Part shown: positions 53,386-61,454 of the stretch, piece by piece | Numbering within the stretch: the stretch's first letter is position 1 | How the letters are laid out: each line of letters begins with the position of its first letter | Assembly (NCBI GenBank): GCA_030749225.1 | Contig: JASMKO010000025.1 | Location: 1-64,000, forward strand | Direction of reading: 5' to 3' | Source: Verrucomicrobiota bacterium | GTDB lineage: Bacteria; Verrucomicrobiota; Verrucomicrobiia; Limisphaerales; UBA1096 | DNA: 64,000 nt | Program-made: the position numbers and the translations under genes | Notes under the pieces: generated by a model | Seen by the model: the letters and a program-made list of their open reading frames with translations, nothing else | What the model was told of the DNA's origin: nothing | Databases searched by the model: none

Positions 53386-53751
53386 ATGACCCATTATGAA
53401 CTGAACCACGTCGCGCTTCACGTCGCAGATGTGGAGAAAAGCGGCGCGTTTTACCGCGATGTCCTCAAGCTGGAGTCGATGGATAGACCGGCGTTTAACT
53501 TTCCCGGCGCCTGGTTTCAGTTGGGGGATTTTCAGGAACTACACTTGATCGGAGGCCGCGATATCGAAGTTCATTCCCAACCGCGCAGTAATCATTTCGC
53601 CCTCCGTGCCGACAACCTCGACGAATGGGAAGCCCATTTCAAGAGCATCGGGCAGGAGTATGTCCCACGCCGCACACGCCCCGACGGCGCCTTTCAAATC
53701 TTCGTCGCCGACCCCGATGGCCACCACGTCGAGTTATTCACCGGCCCGTGA
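53386..53751 (+). CDS. VOC-family (glyoxalase-like) protein
   Basis: About 121 residues from ATG 53386 (MTHYELNHVALHVADVEKS); the ORF-track start at 53314 reads through the spacer after the tRNA gene. ELNHVALHVADVEKSGAFYRDVLKLE and FQIFVADPDGHHVELFTGP have the two beta-alpha-beta-beta modules of the vicinal-oxygen-chelate fold, with metal ligands at HVAL, ELHLIGG, NHFAL and HVELF. Reaction unknown. Confidence 0.85.
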   Translation: MTHYELNHVALHVADVEKSGAFYRDVLKLESMDRPAFNFPGAWFQLGDFQELHLIGGRDIEVHSQPRSNHFALRADNLDEWEAHFKSIGQEYVPRRTRPDGAFQIFVADPDGHHVELFTGP

Positions 53752-53763
53752 ACCGGCCCCAAG

Positions 53764-53777
53764 CGCTTGGCCAAGCG
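53764..53777. repeat. Palindrome copy abutting the trpE stop codon
   Basis: CGCTTGGCCAAGCG ends at the base before the trpE stop codon (53778-53780, minus strand) and fills the gap between the convergent VOC gene and trpE. Confidence 0.9.
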
Positions 53778-55310
53778 TTACTGGGCGCTGAAGCTCTCGG
53801 CCAGCGCCAGCGCCTTGATCATCGCCTTGGACTTGTTGACCGTCTCCTGAAACTCGTTCTCCGGGATCGAGTCGGCTACCCAGCCACCGCCAGCCTGCAC
53901 ATGCGCCTTGCCGTCCTTCAGCAATGCCGTGCGGATGGTGATGCAGCAGTCCAAGTTGCCGTTGAACGAAAAGTAGCCGACGCAACCGCCGTACGGCCCG
54001 CGCGTCGTCCGCTCGAACTCCGAGATAATCTGCATCGCGCGAATCTTCGGCGCACCGGAAAGCGTCCCCGCCGGGAATGTCGCGCGAATCAAATCGTACG
54101 GCGTGTGGCTGTCCATGAGGTTGCCCTCCACCTGCGACACGATGTGCATCACGTGGCTATACCGCTCGATAATCATCAGGTCCTTCACCTCCACTGAGCC
54201 GTAGTTGCAAACGCGGCCGATGTCGTTCCGTGCCAGATCCACGAGCATCACATGCTCGGCGCGCTCCTTCGGGTCGGCCAGCAACTCTTTTTCCAGCACG
54301 AGATCCTCCTCAGCGCTCGCGCCGCGCGGCCGGGTGCCGGCGATCGGACGAATCTCCACCCGCCGTTCCTCGCAGCGCACATGAATCTCCGGCGACGCGC
54401 CTATAAGCGAGTAGCCATCAAACTCGAGCAGGAACATGTACGGCGACGGGTTAATCGAGCGCACCGCCCGGTAGACGTCAAGCGGCGACGCCTCCACCGG
54501 GGCGGAAAACCGCTGCGAACCGACGACCTGAATGATGTCCCCGGCGTTGATGTACTCCTTGGCCTTCGCGACGTTTTTGAGAAAGCGATCCTTCTCCTGG
54601 TTGGATTGGAACGCCTTTTCCGGCAACTCGGCCGGGAATGATACCGGCTTGTATTCGCTCGGCTGCTCGAGCAACTCCACGATCCGCTCCACCTCCCCAG
54701 TGGCCCGCTCGTACACCTCCGCCGGCGAGTCACCGGGGCCGATGATCCCGTTGACGATGATCGTCAGCGTCTGCGCCACCCGGTCAAACACCAGCAACTG
54801 GTCGGCGATGAGGAAACAAATCGTTGGCGTACCCAGCTCATCCTCCGTCGGACGCGGCACAACCGGCTCGATGTCATGTATGAACTCGTGACCGACAAAA
54901 CCAAGCGCGCCACCGGTGAACCGCGGCAGACCGTCGACCGCCACCGGCTTATAATTAGCCAGGACTTTCTCGACAACCTCGAGCCCATCGCTTACCTCCC
55001 CCACCGCCTGGCCTCTGGCACGGCCGACTACCGTGTACGTCTCCCGCACTTGACCGCCCTCGATCCACTCCACCGTGTCGCCGACTTGGCAGATCATCCC
55101 GCGCGGATTGCATCCCACGAACGAGTAGCGGCCAAGATGCTCGCCTCCCTCGACCGACTCAAACAGAAACGACTCACCCCGACCGCGGATCTTGCGGTAC
55201 GCCGTCAACGGCGTTTCCTGGTCCGCCAACAGCCTGCGCGTGACCGGAATCAGGTTTCCCTGTTCGGCCAAGCGGCAAAACTCATCCTTGGTTGGACGGC
55301 AAAAATCCAT
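53778..55310 (-). CDS. trpE: Anthranilate synthase component I
   Basis: 510 residues. N-terminal part with FLFESVEGGEHLGRYSFVGCNP (the tryptophan-feedback region), C-terminal chorismate-binding domain: INPSPYMFLLEFDGYSLIGASPEIHVR, IAGTRPRGASAEED, ARNDIGRVC and GTLSGAPKIRAMQII. It makes anthranilate from chorismate, with TrpG (not in the window). Preceded by a 76-bp gap in which I find no leader peptide with Trp codons. The palindrome follows the stop. Confidence 0.95.
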   Translation of the reverse strand: MDFCRPTKDEFCRLAEQGNLIPVTRRLLADQETPLTAYRKIRGRGESFLFESVEGGEHLGRYSFVGCNPRGMICQVGDTVEWIEGGQVRETYTVVGRARGQAVGEVSDGLEVVEKVLANYKPVAVDGLPRFTGGALGFVGHEFIHDIEPVVPRPTEDELGTPTICFLIADQLLVFDRVAQTLTIIVNGIIGPGDSPAEVYERATGEVERIVELLEQPSEYKPVSFPAELPEKAFQSNQEKDRFLKNVAKAKEYINAGDIIQVVGSQRFSAPVEASPLDVYRAVRSINPSPYMFLLEFDGYSLIGASPEIHVRCEERRVEIRPIAGTRPRGASAEEDLVLEKELLADPKERAEHVMLVDLARNDIGRVCNYGSVEVKDLMIIERYSHVMHIVSQVEGNLMDSHTPYDLIRATFPAGTLSGAPKIRAMQIISEFERTTRGPYGGCVGYFSFNGNLDCCITIRTALLKDGKAHVQAGGGWVADSIPENEFQETVNKSKAMIKALALAESFSAQ

Positions 55311-55366
55311 GCGGCGGACAGTCTAACCGGCGCCCCTCACGGAACGCCAACACAATACAGGCGAAG

Positions 55367-55380
55367 CGCTTGGCCAAGCG
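55367..55380. repeat. Palindrome copy after the hisI stop
   Basis: CGCTTGGCCAAGCG, 6 nt downstream of the hisI stop codon (minus strand), in the gap before trpE. Confidence 0.9.
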
Positions 55381-55386
55381 GGGTTG

Positions 55387-55767
55387 CTACTGGTAAACCT
55401 CGTCCGGATTGACGAGCCGCTCCTCAGTGACATCAAACTCCCCACCCTCCTGGATTGACCGAAAAAAACAGGACTTGTAGCCCTCGTGACAGGCGGCGCC
55501 TTGCTGCGTCACCTGAATCAGCAGTGTATCCCCGTCACAGTCAAAAGCAATGTCACCGACCTGCTGCGTGTGGCCACTCGACTCGCCCTTCATCCAGTAT
55601 TTCTGGCGGGAGCGACTCCAAAAATGCGTTTTGCCGGTCTCAATCGTCGACCTCAGCGACGCTTCATTCATCCACGCCATCATCAGCACACGGCCGGTGC
55701 CCTCCTCCTGGACAATCGCCGGAATCAGGCCATCTGCATTGAACTTGAGTTTTTCAATGAACTTCAT
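55387..55767 (-). CDS. hisI: Phosphoribosyl-AMP cyclohydrolase
   Basis: 126 residues. GLIPAIVQEEGTGRVLMMAWMNEASL, HFWSRSRQKYWMKGESSGHTQ and the zinc/metal motif GAACHEGYKSCFF identify HisI (the single-domain form without HisE). It opens the imidazole-precursor ring in step 3 of histidine biosynthesis. Directly downstream of hisF (8 bp gap). Confidence 0.95.
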   Translation of the reverse strand: MKFIEKLKFNADGLIPAIVQEEGTGRVLMMAWMNEASLRSTIETGKTHFWSRSRQKYWMKGESSGHTQQVGDIAFDCDGDTLLIQVTQQGAACHEGYKSCFFRSIQEGGEFDVTEERLVNPDEVYQ

Positions 55768-55775
55768 CTGAAAAA

Positions 55776-56552
55776 TTATACTGTTCGAACGGGGATGCCC
55801 TCCCGTGCCAAAAACGCCTTCACATCAGCGACGCTATACTCGCCAAAATGAAAAATACTCGCCGCCAACACGGCATCCGCCCGGCCTTCGTGCAGCACCT
55901 CAGCCAAGTGCTCCAGGCAACCGGCGCCGCCGCTCGCCACCACCGGTACCTCCACCGATTCGCTGATGCGCCTCGTGACCTCCAGGTCGTAACCAGCCTT
56001 CGTGCCGTCCGCATCGATGCTGTTGAGCACGATCTCGCCCGCGCCTAATTCCACCGCACGCACTGACCATTCAATGGCATCCAAGCCGGTTTCCTTTCGG
56101 CCGCCATGCGAAAAAACACCCCACTCGTCGTCACCCGTTCGCTTCGCGTCGACTGATACGACGATGCATTGGCTGCCATATTTTTCCGCGCCCTCGCAGA
56201 TCAACTCCGGCTTGGCCAAAGCAGCGCTGTTGATGCTGATCTTGTCCGCGCCAGCCTTGAGCATGACGCCCATCTCCTCCACCGTGCGAATCCCCCCCCC
56301 CACCGTCAGTGGCATGAAGCAGCGGTTGGCCACACTTTCCATCACGCCGACCATCGTGTCACGACCGTGCGCACTGGCGGTGATATCGAAAAAAACCATC
56401 TCGTCTGCACCCTGCTCATCATAGCGAACAGCCAACTCAACCGGGTCGCCGACGTTGCGCAGGCCGCCCTCCTCCGCGCGGCCAAACTGAACCCCACGCG
56501 TCACGGCTCCATCGTGCACGTCCAGGCAGGGAATTACTCGCTTGGCCAACAT
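55776..56552 (-). CDS. hisF: Imidazole glycerol phosphate synthase subunit HisF
   Basis: 258 residues. [53 protein letters not shown] and [17 protein letters not shown] are HisF hallmarks. It makes IGP and AICAR from PRFAR using ammonia from HisH (not in the window). The start is at a minus-strand ATG followed by LAKR, encoded by GCTTGGCCAAC. Precedes hisI. Confidence 0.96.
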   Translation of the reverse strand: MLAKRVIPCLDVHDGAVTRGVQFGRAEEGGLRNVGDPVELAVRYDEQGADEMVFFDITASAHGRDTMVGVMESVANRCFMPLTVGGGIRTVEEMGVMLKAGADKISINSAALAKPELICEGAEKYGSQCIVVSVDAKRTGDDEWGVFSHGGRKETGLDAIEWSVRAVELGAGEIVLNSIDADGTKAGYDLEVTRRISESVEVPVVASGGAGCLEHLAEVLHEGRADAVLAASIFHFGEYSVADVKAFLAREGIPVRTV

Positions 56553-56555
56553 CTT

Positions 56556-56586
56556 AAAAAAATCCTGGCGGTGATGCCGCCAGGAA
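56556..56586 (-). terminator. Terminator of the histone-like gene
   Basis: Minus strand: TCCTGGCGG-CATCA-CCGCCAGGA, then a T7 tract. It lies between the histone-like stop (56662) and the hisF start (56552). Confidence 0.85.
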
Positions 56587-56661
56587 GCGAAATATCCTTT
56601 ATCCGCCCGCCATTCAAGTCCGTCGACCGAAACCGGCGAACAGGACAGGCGTGAGAAAGCG

Positions 56662-57240
56662 TCAAGCCGCAGTGAACTTGCCCTTGTTGTTCTTGAACGC
56701 TTTCTTGTTGTTATAAAGCATCACTCGGAGGCCGTTAACGGGATTCTTGCCGCCGAACTTGTGTCCCACCTTCTTGGCCGCCTCAAGAATCTGATCGGCG
56801 GTCAATGCCTTCCCCTTGGTCACCTGCAGGGCGACCTCCTTTAGTGAACGCTTTTTTTTTCCACCCTTCGCCGCTTTTTTTTTGGCGGCTTTCCCAGCCG
56901 TTTTCTTAATGGCTTTTTTGGCCGCCTTCTTGGCCGCCTTCTTGGCCGGTTTTTTTGCAGCCTTTTTGACGGTCTTCTTTTTCGCTGCTTTCCGTTTTGA
57001 TGCCGCCTTTTTCTTTGCTGGCCGGCCGCGTTTGGCAGTGGTTTTTTTTCTGGCGGGCCGGCCGCGGCGCTTGGCCGACGCGGAACCGGTTCCACCCAAA
57101 GCGGCCTCAATTTCGGCCAGTCTTTTTTCTGCGTCCGCAGCCGTTGCCTGTGCGTCGGCCAATGCCTTTGACAATGCAACCTTTTCCTTTTGCAATGCCG
57201 CACGAGCCCGTTGGTATAACTTAACCGTATCCTTGCTCAT
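56662..57240 (-). CDS. Histone H1-like protein with AT-hooks and a C-terminal winged-helix-like domain
   Basis: 192 residues. Residues 1-48 form a likely coiled coil ([42 protein letters not shown]). Then two AT-hook cores ([20 protein letters not shown]) and a Lys/Ala/Lys-rich repeat as in histone H1 tails. The C-terminal 60 residues ([46 protein letters not shown]) resemble the HARE-HTH-type winged-helix fold. Probably a nucleoid-associated DNA-binding protein. A -10-like TATAAT sits at 57317-57322 (minus strand) and a CGCCGTT-A-AACGGCG hairpin at 57260-57274 in the 5' leader. Own terminator follows. Confidence 0.82.
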   Translation of the reverse strand: MSKDTVKLYQRARAALQKEKVALSKALADAQATAADAEKRLAEIEAALGGTGSASAKRRGRPARKKTTAKRGRPAKKKAASKRKAAKKKTVKKAAKKPAKKAAKKAAKKAIKKTAGKAAKKKAAKGGKKKRSLKEVALQVTKGKALTADQILEAAKKVGHKFGGKNPVNGLRVMLYNNKKAFKNNKGKFTAA

Positions 57241-57259
57241 AATTTATTGGGTAACAATA

Positions 57260-57274
57260 CGCCGTTAAACGGCG
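57260..57274. promoter_or_regulatory. Hairpin in the 5' leader of the histone-like gene
   Basis: CGCCGTT-A-AACGGCG is a perfect 7-bp inverted repeat about 20-35 nt upstream of the start codon (minus strand). It may affect translation or be an operator. Confidence 0.4.
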
Positions 57275-57357
57275 AAGCAGGGAACACTACACCCATACAA
57301 CTCATTGACAAGAGGAATTATAATGTTTCTTGTATGCTAAACTTGGAAACTATAATC

Positions 57358-58110
57358 TTATTTTATGGCTGTATGGATGCTCATTGCTCCCGCCATGATC
57401 TCTGTAACCTGGACGGAACTATAACCCATGTGATGCAGAACGGATGTCACCCCTTTTTGTGCGGCATAGTTTTTCAGTGATTTCAGGATATAGGCGTATG
57501 CCGATGCATTGCCGCAGCACAGCCATCCGAACACCGGCAGCATCAATGCGAGATATAGAAAATATACAGACCGGACAACAAGGTTGCGCGGCTTCCCAAA
57601 ATCCAGGATCAGCAGACGCCCCCTAGGCTTCAGGACACGGGTGATCTCGCGCAGGCCGGCCTCTAGATTGGCAAGGTTCCTCAGCCCGTAACCGATCGTG
57701 ACCAGATCGACGGTGCCATCCCCAAGCGGAAGGTTCAGGGCATCCGCCTGAGCGAGACGAATCCTGTCTTCGCCCCGCTTGGCCAAGCGGACGGCGGCTT
57801 GCCGCAGCATGGGCCGGTTCAGGTCCATCCCCAGCAGCAAACCGCCCCGCTTTACCAAGCCGATCGCGAGGTCGCCCGTACCGCAGCACAAGTCGAGGCC
57901 CATCTCCCCCTCCCTGAAATTGGACAAAGCCACCACCCGGCGTTTCCAGAGCCGGTGCAAACCAAGACTCTGGATGTCATTGACAAGATCGTATCGCCTG
58001 GCGATCGCGCCAAACATTTGATCGACCTTTTCTGTGTGGCAGACTGTCTCTGTTCCGGTTCCCACGGGGTGGCTACCATTACCATCCGCCCCCCATACAA
58101 ACCAGAACAT
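57358..58110 (-). CDS. UbiE/MenG-type quinone methyltransferase
   Basis: About 250 residues from ATG 58110; the ORF-track start 237 nt upstream overlaps the divergent moeA. TEKVDQMFGAIARRYDLVNDIQSLGLHRLWKRRVV is the UbiE motif I, LDLCCGTGDLA the SAM site, IGYGLRNLANLEAGLREITRVLKPRGRLLILDFGKPR the family signature. It C-methylates the quinone ring (demethylmenaquinone or 2-polyprenyl-6-methoxy-benzoquinol). Exact palindrome 57777-57788 encodes RLAKRGEDR. Confidence 0.9.
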   Translation of the reverse strand: MFWFVWGADGNGSHPVGTGTETVCHTEKVDQMFGAIARRYDLVNDIQSLGLHRLWKRRVVALSNFREGEMGLDLCCGTGDLAIGLVKRGGLLLGMDLNRPMLRQAAVRLAKRGEDRIRLAQADALNLPLGDGTVDLVTIGYGLRNLANLEAGLREITRVLKPRGRLLILDFGKPRNLVVRSVYFLYLALMLPVFGWLCCGNASAYAYILKSLKNYAAQKGVTSVLHHMGYSSVQVTEIMAGAMSIHTAIK

Positions 58111-58161
58111 CGTGCGCGTAAGTTTGATTCTCAGGGTATTAACAGCGACACTCCCGACCAC

Positions 58162-59370
58162 ATGTTGTCGCTGGAAGAAGCTGTTGGCCGGTCGCTTTTG
58201 GCTGTGCCGTTGCTCGGCACCGAGACTGTCCCCCTGGCCGACACCGCGGGGCGGTTTGCCGCCGTCGACGCGAACGCCAACGTGGCGCTGCCGGGTTTTG
58301 ACAACTCCGCAATGGATGGCTACGCGGTCCGAAGCCGCGATCTGCATGGTGCCACTACTAAATCGCCGGTCGCGTTGAGTTGCATTGGCGTGATCCCGGC
58401 CGGAACCGAATCGGCCGGCACGGTCGATGAAGGCACCTGCATGAGGATTTTCACCGGATCACCCATCCCAGCCGGCGCCGATACCGTGATCATGCAGGAG
58501 GATTGCCGTGCAGATCCCGGCGATGAACGCACAGTTCGTTGCAACGACTCGGTCAGGCCGTGGGAGAATGTCCGGCTCAAGGGCGAGGACATCCGCGAAG
58601 GCGACACGGTAGTTGCCGCGGGCACTCGCCTGACGGCTGGAACGATTGGGCTACTGGCCGCAACCGGGCACGGTTCGCTTGAAGTGGGGCTCCAGCCGAA
58701 GGTCGGCCTTGTGGCCACCGGCAGCGAACTGATCGAGCCGCCCGACGACCTTCAACCCGGCGAGATTTACGAGAGCAATCGCACCATGCTGGCCTCGCTC
58801 GTTGCCCGGGCAAACGGGCTGCCAACCCGGTACCCCATCGTGCCGGACTCGCTTGAGGCAACAGTGGATGCACTGGAGCGGGCATTCGCGGAAAATGACG
58901 CGGTGGTGACCTCCGGCGGGGTGTCGGTGGGCGACCATGACCATGTGAGGCCAGCAATCGAGCAGCTCGGCGGAGCGCTCGATTTCTGGCAGGTCGCCGT
59001 CAAGCCAGGCAAGCCGTTTGTGCTAGGCCAAGCCGGCGGCAAGCCGCTGTTCGGCCTGCCGGGAAACCCGGTCTCGGCACTCGTCACGTTTCTACTTCTG
59101 GTTCGGCCCGCCCTGTTGAAAATGCAGGGCGCCACCGAGTGGGGCTTGGCCAAGCGGCCGGGGCTGCTGGCGGAGGCATTGGCCAACCGGGGCGACCGGC
59201 GGCATTTCGTGCGGGTGACGCACGATGCAGATGGGCTGGTTCGGAGCGCCGGCGGGCAGCGTTCGCACATGCTGCGCAGCTTGGCCAAAGCGAACGGCTT
59301 TGTCGATCTGCCCCCTGATTCCCGCCTGGCCAAAGGCGACCCGGTGGAGGTGCTGCTGATTGACGACTAA
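58162..59370 (+). CDS. moeA: Molybdopterin molybdenumtransferase MoeA
   Basis: About 402 residues from ATG 58162 (MLSLEEAVGRSLLAVP); the ORF-track start at 57799 overlaps the divergent methyltransferase. PGFDNSAMDGYAVRS, IFTGSPIPAGADTVIMQED, VTSGGVSVGDHDHVRPAI, GLPGNPVSALVTF match MoeA. It inserts molybdate into the molybdopterin cofactor. Palindromes at 59144-59155 (exact, WGLAKRPG) and near 59280. Confidence 0.93.
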   Translation: MLSLEEAVGRSLLAVPLLGTETVPLADTAGRFAAVDANANVALPGFDNSAMDGYAVRSRDLHGATTKSPVALSCIGVIPAGTESAGTVDEGTCMRIFTGSPIPAGADTVIMQEDCRADPGDERTVRCNDSVRPWENVRLKGEDIREGDTVVAAGTRLTAGTIGLLAATGHGSLEVGLQPKVGLVATGSELIEPPDDLQPGEIYESNRTMLASLVARANGLPTRYPIVPDSLEATVDALERAFAENDAVVTSGGVSVGDHDHVRPAIEQLGGALDFWQVAVKPGKPFVLGQAGGKPLFGLPGNPVSALVTFLLLVRPALLKMQGATEWGLAKRPGLLAEALANRGDRRHFVRVTHDADGLVRSAGGQRSHMLRSLAKANGFVDLPPDSRLAKGDPVEVLLIDD

Positions 59371-59757
59371 TCAGTCGGCGTCTTGCCGAAGTTGATCGAG
59401 CTTGGACTTGGCGGCGGCGCGCTTGGCCTCCTCGTCGCGGATCACGTCTTCGAGGGACCGGGAAACACAGTCTGCCATTAGCTGTGCCGGGGTTTTGCCG
59501 GTCGCCTCCGAAGCGGCCTCAATTAGTTCAGTCAACCGCGGAGGCAGCACCCAGTCGATGGAACCAGCCGATTTCTCTGCCTCGCCCTCGGCCGACGACT
59601 CCTCGTCCGGATTCACCACGTTGCGAATGGCGCTCCGCATGAAGCCAACCATTTGTTTGCCTTCTTTGTCAGCAAATGACTTCATTTCCCGTAGGAGATT
59701 CTTTGGCACCCATGTGTCTTTCTCCTTGATTTCGTCTGGTTTTGGATCTTCCGCCAT
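59371..59757 (-). CDS. Small acidic protein of unknown function
   Basis: About 128 residues from ATG 59757 (MAEDPKPDEIKEKDTWVPKNLLREM). It has a charged N-terminus, a short region resembling a ribbon-helix-helix or coiled coil (PPRLTELIEAASEATGKTPAQLMADCVSRSLEDVI) and a Lys/Ala-rich end. No domain recognised. Its stop is adjacent to the convergent moeA stop, and it starts 10 bp after the hprK stop, so it is the last gene of that operon. Confidence 0.6.
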   Translation of the reverse strand: MAEDPKPDEIKEKDTWVPKNLLREMKSFADKEGKQMVGFMRSAIRNVVNPDEESSAEGEAEKSAGSIDWVLPPRLTELIEAASEATGKTPAQLMADCVSRSLEDVIRDEEAKRAAAKSKLDQLRQDAD

Positions 59758-59767
59758 GGTGCTGCTG

Positions 59768-60730
59768 TTAAGATTTGGGCGAGGCCATGGTCGCAATCAA
59801 CCGGTCGTTCAGCTCGCGAGCGGGGTTGTACCCGGCGGCGCTCAACTTCGCGTTGAGGGCGGCCACCTCAATCAGTCGGGCCAGATTTCGCCCGGTGCGA
59901 ACCGGGATGCTCACGTGCCGCACCTTAATACCCATGATTTTCATGTAATCCTCATCCATCCCGAGGCGGTCGATGTTCTTGACCTCCTTCCACGCCTTAA
60001 GGGTGACCACCAAGTCGAGGCGCTTCTCAATGCGAATGCTCTTCGCGCCGAACATGGCCGCGACGTTGATGATCCCGATGCCGCGCACCTCCATGTGGTA
60101 GCGGGACAGTTCGGAACTGGTGCCGATGATTTCCCGGCCGTCCAGCAGGGTGATCCGGGTGATATCGTCCGCGACCAGGCTATACCCCCGCTCAATCAAC
60201 TCGAGCACGGTCTCGCTTTTACCGATGCCGCTTTCGCCACGAATGAGCACCCCGATCCCGTGGACGTCCACCATACTCCCGATGAGCGTGTCCCGCGGCG
60301 CGAACAGCAGGTCGAGCTCGATCGTGGCCACGCTCACGAACCGCATTGTCACCATCGGGGTCTGGAGAATGGGCACACTCAGCTCGTTGGCGATCGATTT
60401 CAACTCCCGGTCGATCGGTAAATTTCGCGTGTACACGATGCACGGAATCTTGTACGAACACAGTTTCCGGTAGCTCTTGATGCGATCCCGTATCAGCAGC
60501 GAATTAAGATAGTACGCCTCCGCGTTGCCGATCACCTGGATGCGCTTGTAGGCGATGTACTTGGTGAACCCGGCCAGCGCGAGACTCGGGCGGTTGACCG
60601 TCGGCTCGATGATAGTCCGACCGAGGCCACTCTCCCCGGCGATCAGTTTGAGCCTCAGGTGCTCGGCCTGCTCGGTGAAAAAGCGCTCGGTCGTGATCTT
60701 TTCCCGCTTCCGTTTTTTCTTCGTTGCCAT
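59768..60730 (-). CDS. hprK: HPr kinase/phosphorylase
   Basis: 320 residues. Walker A GESGIGKSE, LIERGYSLVADD (catalytic Asp) and RGIGIINVAAMFG are HprK signatures; the N-terminal domain is as usual. HprK phosphorylates Ser46 of HPr in Gram-positive and some Gram-negative bacteria. Only the kinase gene is seen; no ptsH or ptsI nearby. Sits between lptB and the small 128-aa gene, an arrangement that suggests PTSNtr-type or surface-metabolism regulation, by inference. Confidence 0.93.
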   Translation of the reverse strand: MATKKKRKREKITTERFFTEQAEHLRLKLIAGESGLGRTIIEPTVNRPSLALAGFTKYIAYKRIQVIGNAEAYYLNSLLIRDRIKSYRKLCSYKIPCIVYTRNLPIDRELKSIANELSVPILQTPMVTMRFVSVATIELDLLFAPRDTLIGSMVDVHGIGVLIRGESGIGKSETVLELIERGYSLVADDITRITLLDGREIIGTSSELSRYHMEVRGIGIINVAAMFGAKSIRIEKRLDLVVTLKAWKEVKNIDRLGMDEDYMKIMGIKVRHVSIPVRTGRNLARLIEVAALNAKLSAAGYNPARELNDRLIATMASPKS

Positions 60731-60731
60731 G

Positions 60732-61454
60732 CTAAAGATTGAAATCGGGGCCGAGGTAAATCTCCCGCGCGGTGGGGTCGTTCACGAGAAACTCCGCCTC
60801 ACCCTCGCAACGGACCTCCCCCTTGTGGATGATATAGGCGCGATCCACCAACTTGAGCGTCTCGCGGACGTTGTGGTCGGTGATCAGGATGCCCATCCGC
60901 CGCTCCTTAAGCTTTCGCAAAATCTTCTGCACCTCATACACGGCGATCGGGTCGATCCCGCTGAAAGGCTCGTCGAGCAGCAGCATCCGCGGGCTGGTCA
61001 CCAGCGCCCGCGTAATCTCCAATCGCCGTTTCTCCCCACCGCTCAGGGTGTATGCCTTGTTCCGGGCGAGGGTGGTCAAGTCGAGTTCCTCGAGCAGCGA
61101 CTTGAGCCTAGCCTTCTGCTCCAGCTTGTCTGAGGTGCAGGTCTCGAGGATGGCAAGGATGTTTTGCTCAACGGTCAGCTTGCGGAACACGGACGGTTCC
61201 TGTGTCAGGTAGCCGATGCCCCGCCTCGCCCGCTGATGCATCGGCAGAGCACCGATCGACTTTCCCTCGAACAGCACCTCTCCCTCATCCGGCCGCACCA
61301 GCCCGACAATCATGTTGAACGAGGTCGTCTTGCCCGCGCCGTTCGGGCCGAGCAGGCCGACAATTTCCCCGGGCGAAACAGAGATAGTTACGCCGTTGAC
61401 CACGCGCCGTTTCTTGTACTCCTTAGCCAAGCCGTTCGCCTCGAGCAGGCTCAT
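60732..61454 (-). CDS. lptB: LPS export ABC ATPase LptB
   Basis: About 240 residues from ATG 61454 (MSLLEANGLAKEYKKRRVVNGV). Walker A GPNGAGKTTSF, signature YTLSGGEKRR, Walker B MLLLDEPFSGIDP, H-loop ILITDHNVRETL. LptB drives LPS extraction from the inner membrane together with LptFG. It directly follows the LptA/LptC-like gene (start codon overlaps its end), matching the lptA-lptB order in other bacteria. Confidence 0.94.
   Translation of the reverse strand: MSLLEANGLAKEYKKRRVVNGVTISVSPGEIVGLLGPNGAGKTTSFNMIVGLVRPDEGEVLFEGKSIGALPMHQRARRGIGYLTQEPSVFRKLTVEQNILAILETCTSDKLEQKARLKSLLEELDLTTLARNKAYTLSGGEKRRLEITRALVTSPRMLLLDEPFSGIDPIAVYEVQKILRKLKERRMGILITDHNVRETLKLVDRAYIIHKGEVRCEGEAEFLVNDPTAREIYLGPDFNL

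Noticed and set aside
57305-57324. Plus-strand promoter TTGACA...TATAAT before the methyltransferase region
   Set aside because: The two boxes are only 8 nt apart, and no plus-strand gene follows within reach.
59402-60421. Plus-strand 339-aa ORF
   Set aside because: Antisense to hprK and the small gene; no recognisable domain.
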